A stretch of DNA of 64,000 bases, from assembly GCA_902631395.1 (NCBI GenBank), contig CACOYM010000001.1:124001-188000 (forward strand). Reading direction: 5' to 3'. Of the stretch, positions 35,383-44,464 are shown piece after piece. The notes beneath the pieces are model-generated. The model made no database searches. It saw only the letters and a list, made by a program, of their open reading frames with translations, and was not told the DNA's origin. The stretch comes from Halieaceae bacterium (GTDB lineage: Bacteria; Pseudomonadota; Gammaproteobacteria; Pseudomonadales; Halieaceae). Each line of letters opens with the position of its first letter. Position 1 is the stretch's first letter. A program made the position numbers and the translations under genes.

Positions 35383-36552
35383 CTATAACCCGTTCAATAT
35401 CGCTTTGCGATCCGCGTCGGTCAAGTCCAGCTCGCTAAGAATTTTGGCTGTTTGCTCCCCCATCGCGGGCAATTTTGTGTTGATCTGGGCAGGCTCCATG
35501 GTAAATTTTATCGCCGATCCGATGTGATCATTTCCTTCGGTGTCGGAGAAGCGCATTCCTCGCGCTAAAACGTGTTCAGACCGCCAAGCCTCATGCAGCG
35601 ATACGACGGGGCTCCAACAGATATCCCGACCCGCAAACCACGCCTCCCATTCGCTCCTGGAGCGGGTGCGGAACTTATCTCGCAGAAAAGCAATGGCCTC
35701 CCAGTGACCCCTGCCCGCGGGTCCGGTCACCGCGGCGATAAAATCCGGTCGACCCAAGCCCTCAAAAAGTGCCTCGACGAATTTATGCTCTCCGCCGCCT
35801 AGCGCCAGATATTGGCCATCACCGGTCTCGTAAACGTTGAGCATGGCATTCCCGCCATGCGTGCGCTCGCTGAGTCGATTCGGCGCTTGATTGCCGCCGA
35901 ATACCGGACCCATGATGTTGGGACTAGACGCGAGGACTGACTCAAACATACTGATATCGACAAAATCGCCCTCGCCAGTGAGATGACGCCGATGAAGCGC
36001 CATCAGAATACCTGACAGTGCCAGATATGAAGAGAGCATATCGGCAATGGGCACGCCAATAATTGCCGGCCCTGAGTCCCCCTCGGGTGAACGCGTCACA
36101 TCGAGAATCCCCGCTGCCGCCACAGTGGCGGTGTCATGGGCAGGGCGATCACGCCATGGGCCTGTTTGTCCGAAAGCCGAGATGGAACAATAAATGAGGC
36201 TAGGGTTTTCGGCGGACAGCGATGCGTAATCGATGCCCAAGCGTTCTGCTACGCCTGGCCTGAATGCCTCGACGACTACATCAGCGTTGCTGACTAATGC
36301 GAGCAAGGCATTCTTGCCGGCTGCTGTCTTTAAATCGAGGGCAATACTCTCTTTGCCGCGCTGTGTGTTGCGAAACATTACTGTCTCGCCGCCCTGTTGC
36401 CAAGGGAACGCTGCTGCAGATCTTGTTGGCTCTGGCGCTCGCGGGTTTTCCACTTTGATGACTCTGGCGCCATGGTCAGCCATTAATTGTGTGGCAGCCG
36501 GACCGGGAAGGAACAGCGATAAATCCAGAACGGTTAGTCCTTCGAGTTTCAT
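35383..36552 (-). CDS. Family III CoA-transferase (CaiB/BaiF)
   Basis: A 389-residue CoA-transferase from ATG 36552. The blocks LTVLDLSLFLPGPAATQLMADHGARVIKVE and ESIALDLKTAAGK are typical. The catalytic aspartate is D171 in GVPIADMLSS. It follows the other CoA-transferase gene by 12 bases and differs from it clearly in sequence, so the two are not a recent duplication. Either the pair forms a heteromeric enzyme or each acts on its own acid. Acid substrates unknown. Confidence 0.93.
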   Translation of the reverse strand: MKLEGLTVLDLSLFLPGPAATQLMADHGARVIKVENPRAPEPTRSAAAFPWQQGGETVMFRNTQRGKESIALDLKTAAGKNALLALVSNADVVVEAFRPGVAERLGIDYASLSAENPSLIYCSISAFGQTGPWRDRPAHDTATVAAAGILDVTRSPEGDSGPAIIGVPIADMLSSYLALSGILMALHRRHLTGEGDFVDISMFESVLASSPNIMGPVFGGNQAPNRLSERTHGGNAMLNVYETGDGQYLALGGGEHKFVEALFEGLGRPDFIAAVTGPAGRGHWEAIAFLRDKFRTRSRSEWEAWFAGRDICWSPVVSLHEAWRSEHVLARGMRFSDTEGNDHIGSAIKFTMEPAQINTKLPAMGEQTAKILSELDLTDADRKAILNGL

Positions 36553-36564
36553 ACGCAAAGCGGA

Positions 36565-37758
36565 TCAGCAGGTCACGCCGTCTGCGCTCAGTCCGTTGAG
36601 ATCCTCCTCAGAAAGGCCTAGCAGTTCCCCCAAAATCTCGGTGTTGTGCTGGCCGATTTTGGCTCCAGGCCACTCAGTGCGTCCCGGTGTTTCGGATAGC
36701 TTGGGCATAATTGCGGGGATTTTCAGCGGTTCACCATCGATTTCGACCATCTCAAACATCCCGCGAGCGATGTAGTGTGGGTCAGTAATCATGTCTTCGA
36801 CGCTGTAAATTGGGCCAACTGGTACTCTCGCCGCCTCTAATTTGTTAATTATTTCGGTGGAAGTGTAATTGCTGCACCATTTTGCCAGCGCCTCATCAAT
36901 CTTTTGCTCGTGAATCACCCGACCTTGATTATGCTCAAGCTCTGGATCATTAGCCATGTCTTCACGGCCTGCCTCAGTCATCAGACGTTTAAAGATCGAA
37001 TCGCCATTACCACCGATGACCACATGCTTGTCATCCGAGCAAAGATAGGTGTTGGTTGGAACGATCCCCGTTATAGTGGTGCCAGAAGGCTCGCGGACTA
37101 AACCTGCACCGTCGAATTCGGGAACGATCCCCTCGAGCAGGTTAAAGATGGACTCATACAACGCGACGTCGACCACCTGACCCTTACCACTCTTATTTCG
37201 CTCGATAATGGCAAGGGCCACACCCAGTGCCGCGTGGATTGCCGCGACGGTGTCACCTAGTGAGATATTAGGGCGCACAGGAGCCTTACCTGGCTCTCCG
37301 TTTATGTAGCGAAAGCCTCCGTAACCCTCGGTCACGGATGCATAGCCGGGCTTCTCCGAGAACGGGCCGCTTTGTCCGTATCCTGAGATTCGCGCATAAA
37401 TAATTCCGGGATTTTGAGCTTTGACCTCTTCAGGCCCTAACCCCCAACTCTCCATGGCGCCGGGTCGGAAATTCTCGATCACAACATCGGCTTGGGTCAG
37501 CAAGTCAAATGCCAGTTTGCGGCCTCGATCTGACTTGAGGTCCAGTGTCACGCTTTTCTTATTGCGCGCGAGGGAGTGGTACCAAAGTGACGTGCCATTT
37601 CGTACTTCACGCCACTGCCTAATCGGATCCCCCGTGGGCGGCTCGATTTTAATTACCTCTGCGCCGAAATAACCTAGAACGGTGCCCGCGAAAGGACCTG
37701 CCAGTAATTGTCCCAACTCTATAACGCGGAGACCCTCAAGGGGTCGTGCTTTCAACAT
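36565..37758 (-). CDS. Family III CoA-transferase (CaiB/BaiF)
   Basis: A 397-residue CoA-transferase from ATG 37758, which has GGAG a few bases upstream. Blocks include LRVIELGQLLAGPFAGTVLGYFGAEVIKIEPP and VTLDLKSDRGR, and the catalytic aspartate is D169 in NISLGDTVAA, the same position as in formyl-CoA transferase. It is the first gene of a two-gene operon, with operator-like site 6 about 40 bases upstream of its start. An upstream-extended frame would run through that operator and is rejected. Confidence 0.94.
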   Translation of the reverse strand: MLKARPLEGLRVIELGQLLAGPFAGTVLGYFGAEVIKIEPPTGDPIRQWREVRNGTSLWYHSLARNKKSVTLDLKSDRGRKLAFDLLTQADVVIENFRPGAMESWGLGPEEVKAQNPGIIYARISGYGQSGPFSEKPGYASVTEGYGGFRYINGEPGKAPVRPNISLGDTVAAIHAALGVALAIIERNKSGKGQVVDVALYESIFNLLEGIVPEFDGAGLVREPSGTTITGIVPTNTYLCSDDKHVVIGGNGDSIFKRLMTEAGREDMANDPELEHNQGRVIHEQKIDEALAKWCSNYTSTEIINKLEAARVPVGPIYSVEDMITDPHYIARGMFEMVEIDGEPLKIPAIMPKLSETPGRTEWPGAKIGQHNTEILGELLGLSEEDLNGLSADGVTC

Positions 37759-37795
37759 GGTTTTCTCCGAGGCGCGGCCGTCCGTTGAAGGGCAT

Positions 37796-37807
37796 GGTAC
37801 GGACATT
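37796..37807. promoter_or_regulatory. Operator-like site 6 (GGTACGGACATT)
   Basis: GGTACGGACATT matches the right half and centre of site 3 (TGTACGGACATT). It lies about 40 bases upstream of the start codon of the CoA-transferase operon on the minus strand. The left arm is weaker. Confidence 0.65.
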
Positions 37808-38008
37808 CTTTGGTAAAAGGAATGAAATGCTCCCGTGTTAGAGGCACCCTCTATGTTTTGGTTTGGAGCTCTCTGCGGGCTCTCTGCAGTCTGGAATCTG
37901 TTGCAGCTGCTAAGCATCTTTGAACCATGACCGAGCTCGGATTGAGGTGTGGCCCGAATAAACGTACAAGAGGTGTTGTAAATAAGAAGTATTCCGTATA
38001 AAGTTGCA

Positions 38009-38027
38009 AATGAGAATGGATATCATT
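38009..38027. promoter_or_regulatory. Fur-box-like sequence upstream of the DUF4856 gene
   Basis: AATGAGAATGGATATCATT resembles the GATAATGATAATCATTATC consensus, with GAGAAT and ATCATT arms. It is about 80 bases before the start of an iron-linked lipoprotein gene, suggesting repression by Fur when iron is plentiful. Confidence 0.65.
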
Positions 38028-38103
38028 AACGACGACCACGCTCTTAGGTGGCGGTCGGGAACTTGATGATTTTGATACCACATTTAGAAATGAGGGAAAG
38101 GAC

Positions 38104-39810
38104 GTGACACTTTTAAATCGGAAGCTTTTATCCGCAATCGCGGTGCTTTTTATGCTCACTGGTCTTGGTGCTTGCTCAAGCAGTGATGATTACACGCCGC
38201 CGCCGGCGCCAGCGGCCGACACCACTCCACCCGATGCTGATGGTGACGGGGTCGCGGACGATGATGATGCTTTCCCGGATGATCCCGACGAGTCCGCGGA
38301 TTCTGACGGCGATGGAGTGGGTGACAACGGTGACAATTGTCCAGACACTGAAAATGCGGGCCAAGAAGACAGTGACGCTAACGGTTCCGGCGATGCCTGC
38401 GACGCTATGCCATTAGTCTATTCAGCCGAAGGCAAGTTGAACGGCGGATCCCCTGACGGTGTCAGCTACACGGGCCAAACAGCCAGGTTAGTTCTTCAAC
38501 AAAAGCTGACGGACTTTATGGTCGACATTGTCGAGCAGGAGGGCGAGGCCACAGCCATATATGAAGGTATGCGGTTCTACGTTACTGGGGAAGGAGCTGA
38601 TTTTGAGCCTCATGGTTTCACAACCAAGGGCGGCGATCCCGTGACCCCCGGACCGACCTATGGAGACATCAGCTCTGGTAAAAACCTGAATGGTAAGATA
38701 GCCGGGGGCAGCAAAGCCGGCACAGGAGAAACTGGAAAGCTTATCAACGATGAATTCTTTGGATGGAAGTCTGGCCTTGGCGCCAATCCGAAGCCCATCG
38801 ATTTGGTCGACCTGTGGATGGAGCAATTTGCGGCTGAAGCTTCGGACGGAGTGGATCCAACGATTACAATTGCAGATGGATCGCAGGTCAACATCGCGAC
38901 GCCAATGATCTCCAAAGAGGGGGTTCATTATCGGCAATTGATCCAAAAGTTTCTCTCGGTAGCGGTCAACTTTTCTCAGGGCACGAATGATTATCTACTC
39001 ACTGATTTTGGTTCTGCACTAGACCCTTACAAAGACAAGACTTATTCAAGCGCCGCGCACAAATTCGATGAGGGATTTGGTTACTACGGGGCTTCTCGTG
39101 ACATCAATGATTACACGGATGACGAGGCGGCCGGGAAAGGCGGTCGTGCCGAGTACGGCAATGGCTACTATGACTCAAACGGGGATGGACTCATCGATCT
39201 CAGAAGCGAGTTCGTGTTTGGTCACGCTCAGAATTGTGCCAAACGGGATCGCTTGAAAGACGCAGAGGGGAATCCCTATACCGACTTCTCGAAGGAAGCG
39301 ATGGATGCGTTCATGATTGGTCGCAGGATTCTGCAGAATGCTGAGGAGGCCGGTGAACTTACGGAAGCGGCCAATGATGCTCTGCAAGCACAGATCAAGA
39401 TCGCTGCCGTGACCTGGGAGAAGTGCATCGCTGCGACTGCTGTGCATTACATCAATGACGTGACTATCGATATGGGAGAGTTCTCCAACGGAGCATTTGC
39501 CGATAGGGGCAATTTTGTAAACTTAACCAAGCACTGGGGCGAAATGAAAGGCTTTGCTCTAGGGCTTCAGTTTAGTGCGCTGTCTCCTTTTAGAGATGGG
39601 TCCACCGGCAAATCAGTCACTGACCTAAAAAGGGCGCTTGATCTAATGGGCGACGCTCCAATGATGCCCGACGGCTCACAAAATGGCCAACCTACTACTG
39701 CCGCGTCTGCTGACGCAGCGGTCGCTGGATATCTTAGCGATCTGCAGGAGGCTAGGACGATCTTGTCGGAAGCTTACGGCTTCAACCCTGATGCGGTCGC
39801 CATTTGGTAA
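38104..39810 (+). CDS. DUF4856-type lipoprotein with calcium-binding-type repeats
   Basis: A 568-residue exported lipoprotein starting at GTG 38104 with AAAGGA upstream. Hydrophobic residues end in the lipobox TGLGAC, giving Cys24 as the lipidated residue. Residues about 43-100 hold thrombospondin type 3-like Asp-rich repeats (DADGDGVADDDDAF, DSDGDGVGDNGDNC), probable calcium sites. The main domain from about 110 shows YSAEGKLNGGSPDGVSYTGQTARLVL and matches the DUF4856 style seen next to imelysin genes in marine bacteria, recalled from memory. It is the first gene of the iron block and likely surface-exposed. Function unknown; a role in iron uptake is inferred from the neighbours and the Fur-like box. 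Confidence 0.82.
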   Translation: MTLLNRKLLSAIAVLFMLTGLGACSSSDDYTPPPAPAADTTPPDADGDGVADDDDAFPDDPDESADSDGDGVGDNGDNCPDTENAGQEDSDANGSGDACDAMPLVYSAEGKLNGGSPDGVSYTGQTARLVLQQKLTDFMVDIVEQEGEATAIYEGMRFYVTGEGADFEPHGFTTKGGDPVTPGPTYGDISSGKNLNGKIAGGSKAGTGETGKLINDEFFGWKSGLGANPKPIDLVDLWMEQFAAEASDGVDPTITIADGSQVNIATPMISKEGVHYRQLIQKFLSVAVNFSQGTNDYLLTDFGSALDPYKDKTYSSAAHKFDEGFGYYGASRDINDYTDDEAAGKGGRAEYGNGYYDSNGDGLIDLRSEFVFGHAQNCAKRDRLKDAEGNPYTDFSKEAMDAFMIGRRILQNAEEAGELTEAANDALQAQIKIAAVTWEKCIAATAVHYINDVTIDMGEFSNGAFADRGNFVNLTKHWGEMKGFALGLQFSALSPFRDGSTGKSVTDLKRALDLMGDAPMMPDGSQNGQPTTAASADAAVAGYLSDLQEARTILSEAYGFNPDAVAIW

Positions 39811-39827
39811 TGATATTCGTTATCATT
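39809..39827. promoter_or_regulatory. Fur-box-like sequence after the DUF4856 gene
   Basis: AATGATATTCGTTATCATT is a near-perfect palindrome of the Fur type. It overlaps the stop codon of the lipoprotein gene and lies 130 bases before the imelysin gene, so the imelysin unit may have its own iron-regulated promoter. Confidence 0.72.
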
Positions 39828-39840
39828 ACGCAAGATTAAA

Positions 39841-39873
39841 TGAAGCGCCGCTCTGCGGCGTTTTCATTTTTGG
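39841..39873 (+). terminator. Hairpin with T-rich tail between the lipoprotein and imelysin genes
   Basis: CGCCGC pairs with GCGGCG around TCT. The stem extends partly through AATGAA and TTCATT, and TTTTCATTTTT follows. It looks like a terminator or attenuator that would lower read-through into the imelysin gene. Confidence 0.75.
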
Positions 39874-39957
39874 GGCTAGGAGCAGTGCCTACGCGGCGAT
39901 GCTCGTTGATTCCTCTACCCGTTCGTTACGATTACTGAGTTTAGATGGGGGACGATT

Positions 39958-41310
39958 ATGAGATTCTTGGTATTAGCTATCGCCTTGACCGGGCTTTTCT
40001 CTGGTGGGGCACACGCGAGCGTTGCGAGCCTTTTCCAGGCGCTATTGAACAGCGCCATGACTATGGACAGCGCCAAGGACGACAACGATAACTCAATCTC
40101 AGAACCGGAACCGGGTGGCAATGGATCTGGCTCTACGGGTGGCGCCGAGTCGGGTTACGAAGAGTGCATGGCGTCTGTAACAGGGTCCTATGACACCCGA
40201 TGTATGTTGACGGCATTAGTCGACGAAATCGTGATCCCAAACTACGCTGATTTGGCGAGTCAGTCAGCTACGTTTTCATCACAAGATGGTCCTCTCGGCA
40301 CCTACTGTTCGGCAATATCTGCGGGTGATGAGAGTGAGGCGTTTAGCAATGCCGAGTCTGCGTACAGAGGACTGGTCGATGCGGTTCAAAGGTCGGAGAT
40401 GCACGCGATTGGTCCAGCAGCCGACAACGCATTCTCTCTCCAATACCGACTAAATTCCTACATGGGAGGCGCCATCAGTACTTGCGGAATAGACAGCATT
40501 GCCGCTAGCAGTAATGTCGATATCAGCGCACGCCCCTCCAGCACTCGTGGAATTAGGGCGCTGGACTACCTGCTTTTCAACACTGAGCTTGATCATACCT
40601 GCGCGTCGCAAGTTACGGCGACCCAGGGTTGGAATGACCTAACACAGTCTGAACGTAAGGCTCTCCGTTGCGATGCAGCGATGCTCGTTGCCTCAGATAT
40701 TTCAGATGCAGCCTCCAGCATACACAGTGCCTGGCAAAAAACGGATGGAAACTACCGGGCTGTTTTCTTGGAGGAATCCAATACGTTCCAGAGCTTGCAG
40801 GCTACAACGGATAGCATGTTTTACCTTGAGAAAGGCACCAAGGACGCGAAGCTTGGTATGCCCTTGGGAATTATCGCCGCTTGCCCAGATTTGACGTGTC
40901 CTGAATTTGTGGAGGCGCCATACAGCGGGAATTCCCTGCAAAACGTTATAACTAATCTGGAAATTTGGTCGGAGATGTTCGCCTCTAATGCGGAAACTGG
41001 GTTTGACGCTCACATTGAGAACGAGGGGTGGCCTGAAGTTTCTCAGGAGTTCAAATCCAACCTCGCTAAGGCCTTAGAACTTGCTAACAGCATTGATGAG
41101 TCAATTGCATCGCAGGTCGGTGAAATAGAAACTGAATCTCAGGAGACTGAATGCACTAATGCCTTCAGCAATCCGGACACTACATCGGATGCATTTCCAA
41201 TGTGTACACTTTATGGGCTCGTCAAAAGAGTCGTTGATAGTTTGAAGATTGACTTTGTGACTATCGTAAACGTGGAGGTACCTGGCGGCTCCCAGTCGGA
41301 TAATGATTGA
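39958..41310 (+). CDS. Imelysin-family exported protein
   Basis: A 450-residue protein with a signal peptide (MRFLVLAIALTGLFSGGAHA) and a Ser/Gly-rich linker to about residue 65. The helical imelysin domain follows, with DEIVIPNYADLASQS near 89-103 and RGIRALDYLLFNTE at 197-210, corresponding to the conserved RGxxALEYLLF stretch of imelysin-like iron-regulated proteins. Those are outer-membrane or periplasmic proteins thought to bind iron or iron chelates; no peptidase activity is established. Its stop shares a base with the receptor start, so they are cotranslated. The Fur-like boxes upstream support iron regulation. Confidence 0.85.
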   Translation: MRFLVLAIALTGLFSGGAHASVASLFQALLNSAMTMDSAKDDNDNSISEPEPGGNGSGSTGGAESGYEECMASVTGSYDTRCMLTALVDEIVIPNYADLASQSATFSSQDGPLGTYCSAISAGDESEAFSNAESAYRGLVDAVQRSEMHAIGPAADNAFSLQYRLNSYMGGAISTCGIDSIAASSNVDISARPSSTRGIRALDYLLFNTELDHTCASQVTATQGWNDLTQSERKALRCDAAMLVASDISDAASSIHSAWQKTDGNYRAVFLEESNTFQSLQATTDSMFYLEKGTKDAKLGMPLGIIAACPDLTCPEFVEAPYSGNSLQNVITNLEIWSEMFASNAETGFDAHIENEGWPEVSQEFKSNLAKALELANSIDESIASQVGEIETESQETECTNAFSNPDTTSDAFPMCTLYGLVKRVVDSLKIDFVTIVNVEVPGGSQSDND

Positions 41311-43499
41311 TGTTTGCGTCTGCCCGTAAGTTTGCACAACTCTGGGTCGGCATTTCCATAGTGTGCTGCTCTTATGCGTCCTACGGAGAGCTTTCTGATC
41401 CTGATCAATTTCTATTAGAAGAGATACTTATCATAGGAAGCAAGTCTGCTGCCAGGGAGGTATCAGGATCGGCCAGCTTTCTGGATGAGACGGATCTTGA
41501 CCGGTTCGACCAAGTAGATCTTCGCAAAGTGCTAAATCAGGTTGCCGGTGTTTATATCCGCGAGGAAGATGGTTTTGGCTTGAGGCCAAATATCGGGATT
41601 CGGGGCGCTGCAGCGGAGCGCAGTCAGAAAGTGACTCTCATGAGAGACGGGGTGTTAATAACTCCCGCGCCGTACTCTGCGCCTGCTGCTTATTATGTTC
41701 CGAATGTCAGCCGTATAGGCAGCGTGGAGGTTTTAAAGGGACCCTCCGCCACGGCTTATGGTCCACACACTGTTGGTGGCGCAATTAATTTTGGGTCTCT
41801 GCCACTGCCGGACACAAGATCGGAAGGGTTTGTAGATCTCAGCGCTGGATCTGACGGTTTCTACAAGTTGCAAGGCTCCTATGGTGGGAATTCGGGCGAC
41901 TTTGGGTTCTTGGTTGATGCCCTAAGTTATGGAGCAGATGGGTTTAAATACATTGACGAGATTGACGGAGACACGGGCTTCGAACGGAATGACATCGGTT
42001 TGAAGATGTCTTATGTGGCCCCAGAGTCGCGTTTTGATCACCGCGTGACATTGTTGGTGGAGGCCGGAGATGAGGATGCTGATGAAACGTACTTAGGTTT
42101 AACAGACGATGATTTCAGGATCACTCCAAATCGTAGATACGCCGCGTCGCAGCTCGCTAAGTTCAGATCTCAGCATTACAATTTCGTCCTAAATTATAAC
42201 GCTTCACTCGGCGAGTTTAACTCCACCAATATAAAGGTCTATTGGAACAAATTTGATCGGTCTTGGAATAAGCTGGATCGGTTTTGGCGTGGGCCTGCCT
42301 TGCAACGCATCTTTAAGGCACCAGAGCAATACCAGACCTATTACGCAGTTCTGACGGGGGCGCGAGATTCGTCTGGATCGCCTGACCAAACTTTGGACGT
42401 GACCAATAACCACCGAAAGTACTTGAGCTACGGTTTTCAGTGGACGGTAAGTGATTCGCGGGAAGTCTGGGGTATGGGTTTGGATAGCTCCTTTGGACTT
42501 CGATATCACACTGACCAAGTGAAGAGAAATCATGAGCCCATTACCTATCTAATGGTTGACTACAGAATGGTGCCAGACAATATTCCCAGGACAGCGAAGA
42601 CACGGAATAAAGCCACAACCGATGCCTACGCGGGCTACGTTACATCCAAGTTGTCCCTGGGGCCTGCGTCTATAACACTGGGCATTAGGCACGAGGATAT
42701 TGAAGGGGAGGTGTTGAATTACCTCGACGATTCACTGAATGGACAAAGTCAGAAGCTTACTGCCGCTTCAGTGAGCGGTATTTGGCAAATGACTGACGCG
42801 TTCTCCGTCTTTTTGGGGGCGTACGAAGGATTTTCCCCTGCTGGCCCCGCCTCAGGCGCAGACCATGAGGAAAGCCTCAACTTTGAAGCTGGTCTTCGCT
42901 ATGCATCCAACCGCTTCGAGGGTTCTTTAACGGGGTTCCGTAGCGATTATGATAATTTGATAGGTAGGTGTCGCGTAAGTGACCCAAATTGCACGCCTGG
43001 GTCAGAATTCAACGGAGGAGAAGTTGAGATAGCCGGCCTTGAGGTTTCCTTGCTGCATACCTTGTCGCTCAGTGATTTCAGTAGATTGGAGTGGGCGCTC
43101 TCGTATACATATACAGAGTCAGAATTTGGACAGACCTTTTTGTCCGGATTCTCTCAATGGGGCCTGGTTAGGGAAGGTGATGAGGTACCCTACATTCCTG
43201 AGCATATTGGGAACGCTCGCGTCAGCTATTTTAGAAACAAGTGGGGTATTGAGGGCGCCTTGGACTTTCAATCAGAGATGAGAGAAGTTCCCGGCATGGG
43301 AGATATCGCGGAGGACTTACATGCTGATGATTTCACAACCCTGGATCTTACAATTTCTCATCAGACAACCGAGGCGCTCACGCTCCAAATGATGCTATTG
43401 AATGCCTTAGATAAAGCAGCGATCGTCTCGCATAGACCTTTTGGCGCAAGACCTAACCGGCCTAGGTCGCTTGTTGCCCGCATAAAATATCAGTTCTGA
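41310..43499 (+). CDS. TonB-dependent receptor, FecA-like
   Basis: A 729-residue receptor starting at ATG 41310 (TGATG overlap with the imelysin stop). The signal peptide ends near SYASYG. The TonB-box region is EEILIIGSKSAAREVSGSASFLD, and the plug holds NIGIRGAAAERSQKVTLMRDGVLITPAPYS and VEVLKGPSATAYGPHTVGGAINF, typical of FecA/ferric-siderophore receptors. The barrel ends with SLVARIKYQF. In this operon a ferric chelate or haem-like ligand is the likely cargo; the real one is unknown. Confidence 0.92.
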   Translation: MFASARKFAQLWVGISIVCCSYASYGELSDPDQFLLEEILIIGSKSAAREVSGSASFLDETDLDRFDQVDLRKVLNQVAGVYIREEDGFGLRPNIGIRGAAAERSQKVTLMRDGVLITPAPYSAPAAYYVPNVSRIGSVEVLKGPSATAYGPHTVGGAINFGSLPLPDTRSEGFVDLSAGSDGFYKLQGSYGGNSGDFGFLVDALSYGADGFKYIDEIDGDTGFERNDIGLKMSYVAPESRFDHRVTLLVEAGDEDADETYLGLTDDDFRITPNRRYAASQLAKFRSQHYNFVLNYNASLGEFNSTNIKVYWNKFDRSWNKLDRFWRGPALQRIFKAPEQYQTYYAVLTGARDSSGSPDQTLDVTNNHRKYLSYGFQWTVSDSREVWGMGLDSSFGLRYHTDQVKRNHEPITYLMVDYRMVPDNIPRTAKTRNKATTDAYAGYVTSKLSLGPASITLGIRHEDIEGEVLNYLDDSLNGQSQKLTAASVSGIWQMTDAFSVFLGAYEGFSPAGPASGADHEESLNFEAGLRYASNRFEGSLTGFRSDYDNLIGRCRVSDPNCTPGSEFNGGEVEIAGLEVSLLHTLSLSDFSRLEWALSYTYTESEFGQTFLSGFSQWGLVREGDEVPYIPEHIGNARVSYFRNKWGIEGALDFQSEMREVPGMGDIAEDLHADDFTTLDLTISHQTTEALTLQMMLLNALDKAAIVSHRPFGARPNRPRSLVARIKYQF

Positions 43500-43502
43500 T
43501 TA

Positions 43503-44429
43503 ATGTCTGGTCTCGAAGCACTAGGAGCTGGTTTTTTTGACGCGATGTTTGTCGTGGCAGACCCCGGCAAAAGGCTTTACTGGTTGCATGTGTTGAGCGC
43601 TGCACTGCTCGCTTTGATCTATTGCCAGTGTACCGCCAGAGGTTCGTCAATTCGCGATCTGGCCTCAAGTGTGTTCGACAGCGCTTACTGGTGGAATCGT
43701 TCAACGAAGCTTGATTACGGTTTGTTTGCGTTGAACAACTTTTTAAAGGTGGCGATGTTCGCACCGGTGCTAGGGGGCCAGGTAGCAGTCTCACTCGTCG
43801 TCACTAAGTTTCTGCACTTCAACGTTGCTGAAAGCCACTTAGTCGTCTGGCCGCCCATTGCGATTACTGTTGCCTTCACCGCGGTAGCGTTTTTATTTGA
43901 TGATTTTATGCGGTTTGTCGTGCACTGGTGCATGCACAGAGTCCCATTTCTATGGCACTTTCATAGCTTGCACCACACGGCGACAACCCTTACGCCGTTT
44001 ACCGTTCACCGAACCCACCCGCTGGAGAGTTTTATTAACTCCAGTCGCGCTATGCTGTCCCTCGGTATAGTGTCTGGAGTTTTTGTGTGGCTTTTTGGTC
44101 ATGGCCTTCAAGTTTGGGACATTTTGGGAGTGAACGCGCTTGGGTTCGTGATGACTTTAGCCGGTTCGAATCTCAGGCATAGTCACATACCTTTACATTT
44201 TGGCGTGGCCGAGAGCTTGTTGATTAGCCCTGCTCAACACCAACTACATCACTCAGTCGATCACGAGCATCCTAACCTCGGCTCCTTCCTTTCCTGTTGG
44301 GACCGTTTGTGTGGCAGTTGGATGGCTGGCAGAGAAGCCAGGGACTTGCGTTTCGGCCTTTCGATTAGCGGGCTGGAGACTTTAGATAATGGCTATTGCA
44401 AAGAAGCGCCACGTGCTTCTCCAATTTGA
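43503..44429 (+). CDS. Sterol desaturase/fatty acid hydroxylase family membrane protein
   Basis: A 308-residue membrane protein starting three bases after the receptor stop. The di-iron histidine boxes are H141-x3-H145, H154-x2-H157-H158 (HFHSLHH) and H246-x2-H249-H250 (HQLHH). Such enzymes hydroxylate or desaturate lipids or small hydrophobic molecules using O2. Membrane segments flank the boxes. Its place in an iron-uptake operon is unusual: it may modify a siderophore-like lipid or membrane lipid, or simply respond to iron because it needs it. The gene ends 35 bases before the convergent bacterioferritin gene. Confidence 0.9.
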   Translation: MSGLEALGAGFFDAMFVVADPGKRLYWLHVLSAALLALIYCQCTARGSSIRDLASSVFDSAYWWNRSTKLDYGLFALNNFLKVAMFAPVLGGQVAVSLVVTKFLHFNVAESHLVVWPPIAITVAFTAVAFLFDDFMRFVVHWCMHRVPFLWHFHSLHHTATTLTPFTVHRTHPLESFINSSRAMLSLGIVSGVFVWLFGHGLQVWDILGVNALGFVMTLAGSNLRHSHIPLHFGVAESLLISPAQHQLHHSVDHEHPNLGSFLSCWDRLCGSWMAGREARDLRFGLSISGLETLDNGYCKEAPRASPI

Positions 44430-44464
44430 TATACGCAGAGTAAGATCGACCGCACGCTGCGTTG

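Noticed and set aside
37851-38159. Minus-strand 102-codon frame upstream of the DUF4856 gene
   Set aside because: It covers the Fur-like box and the start of a plus-strand gene, has no family similarity and no ribosome site.
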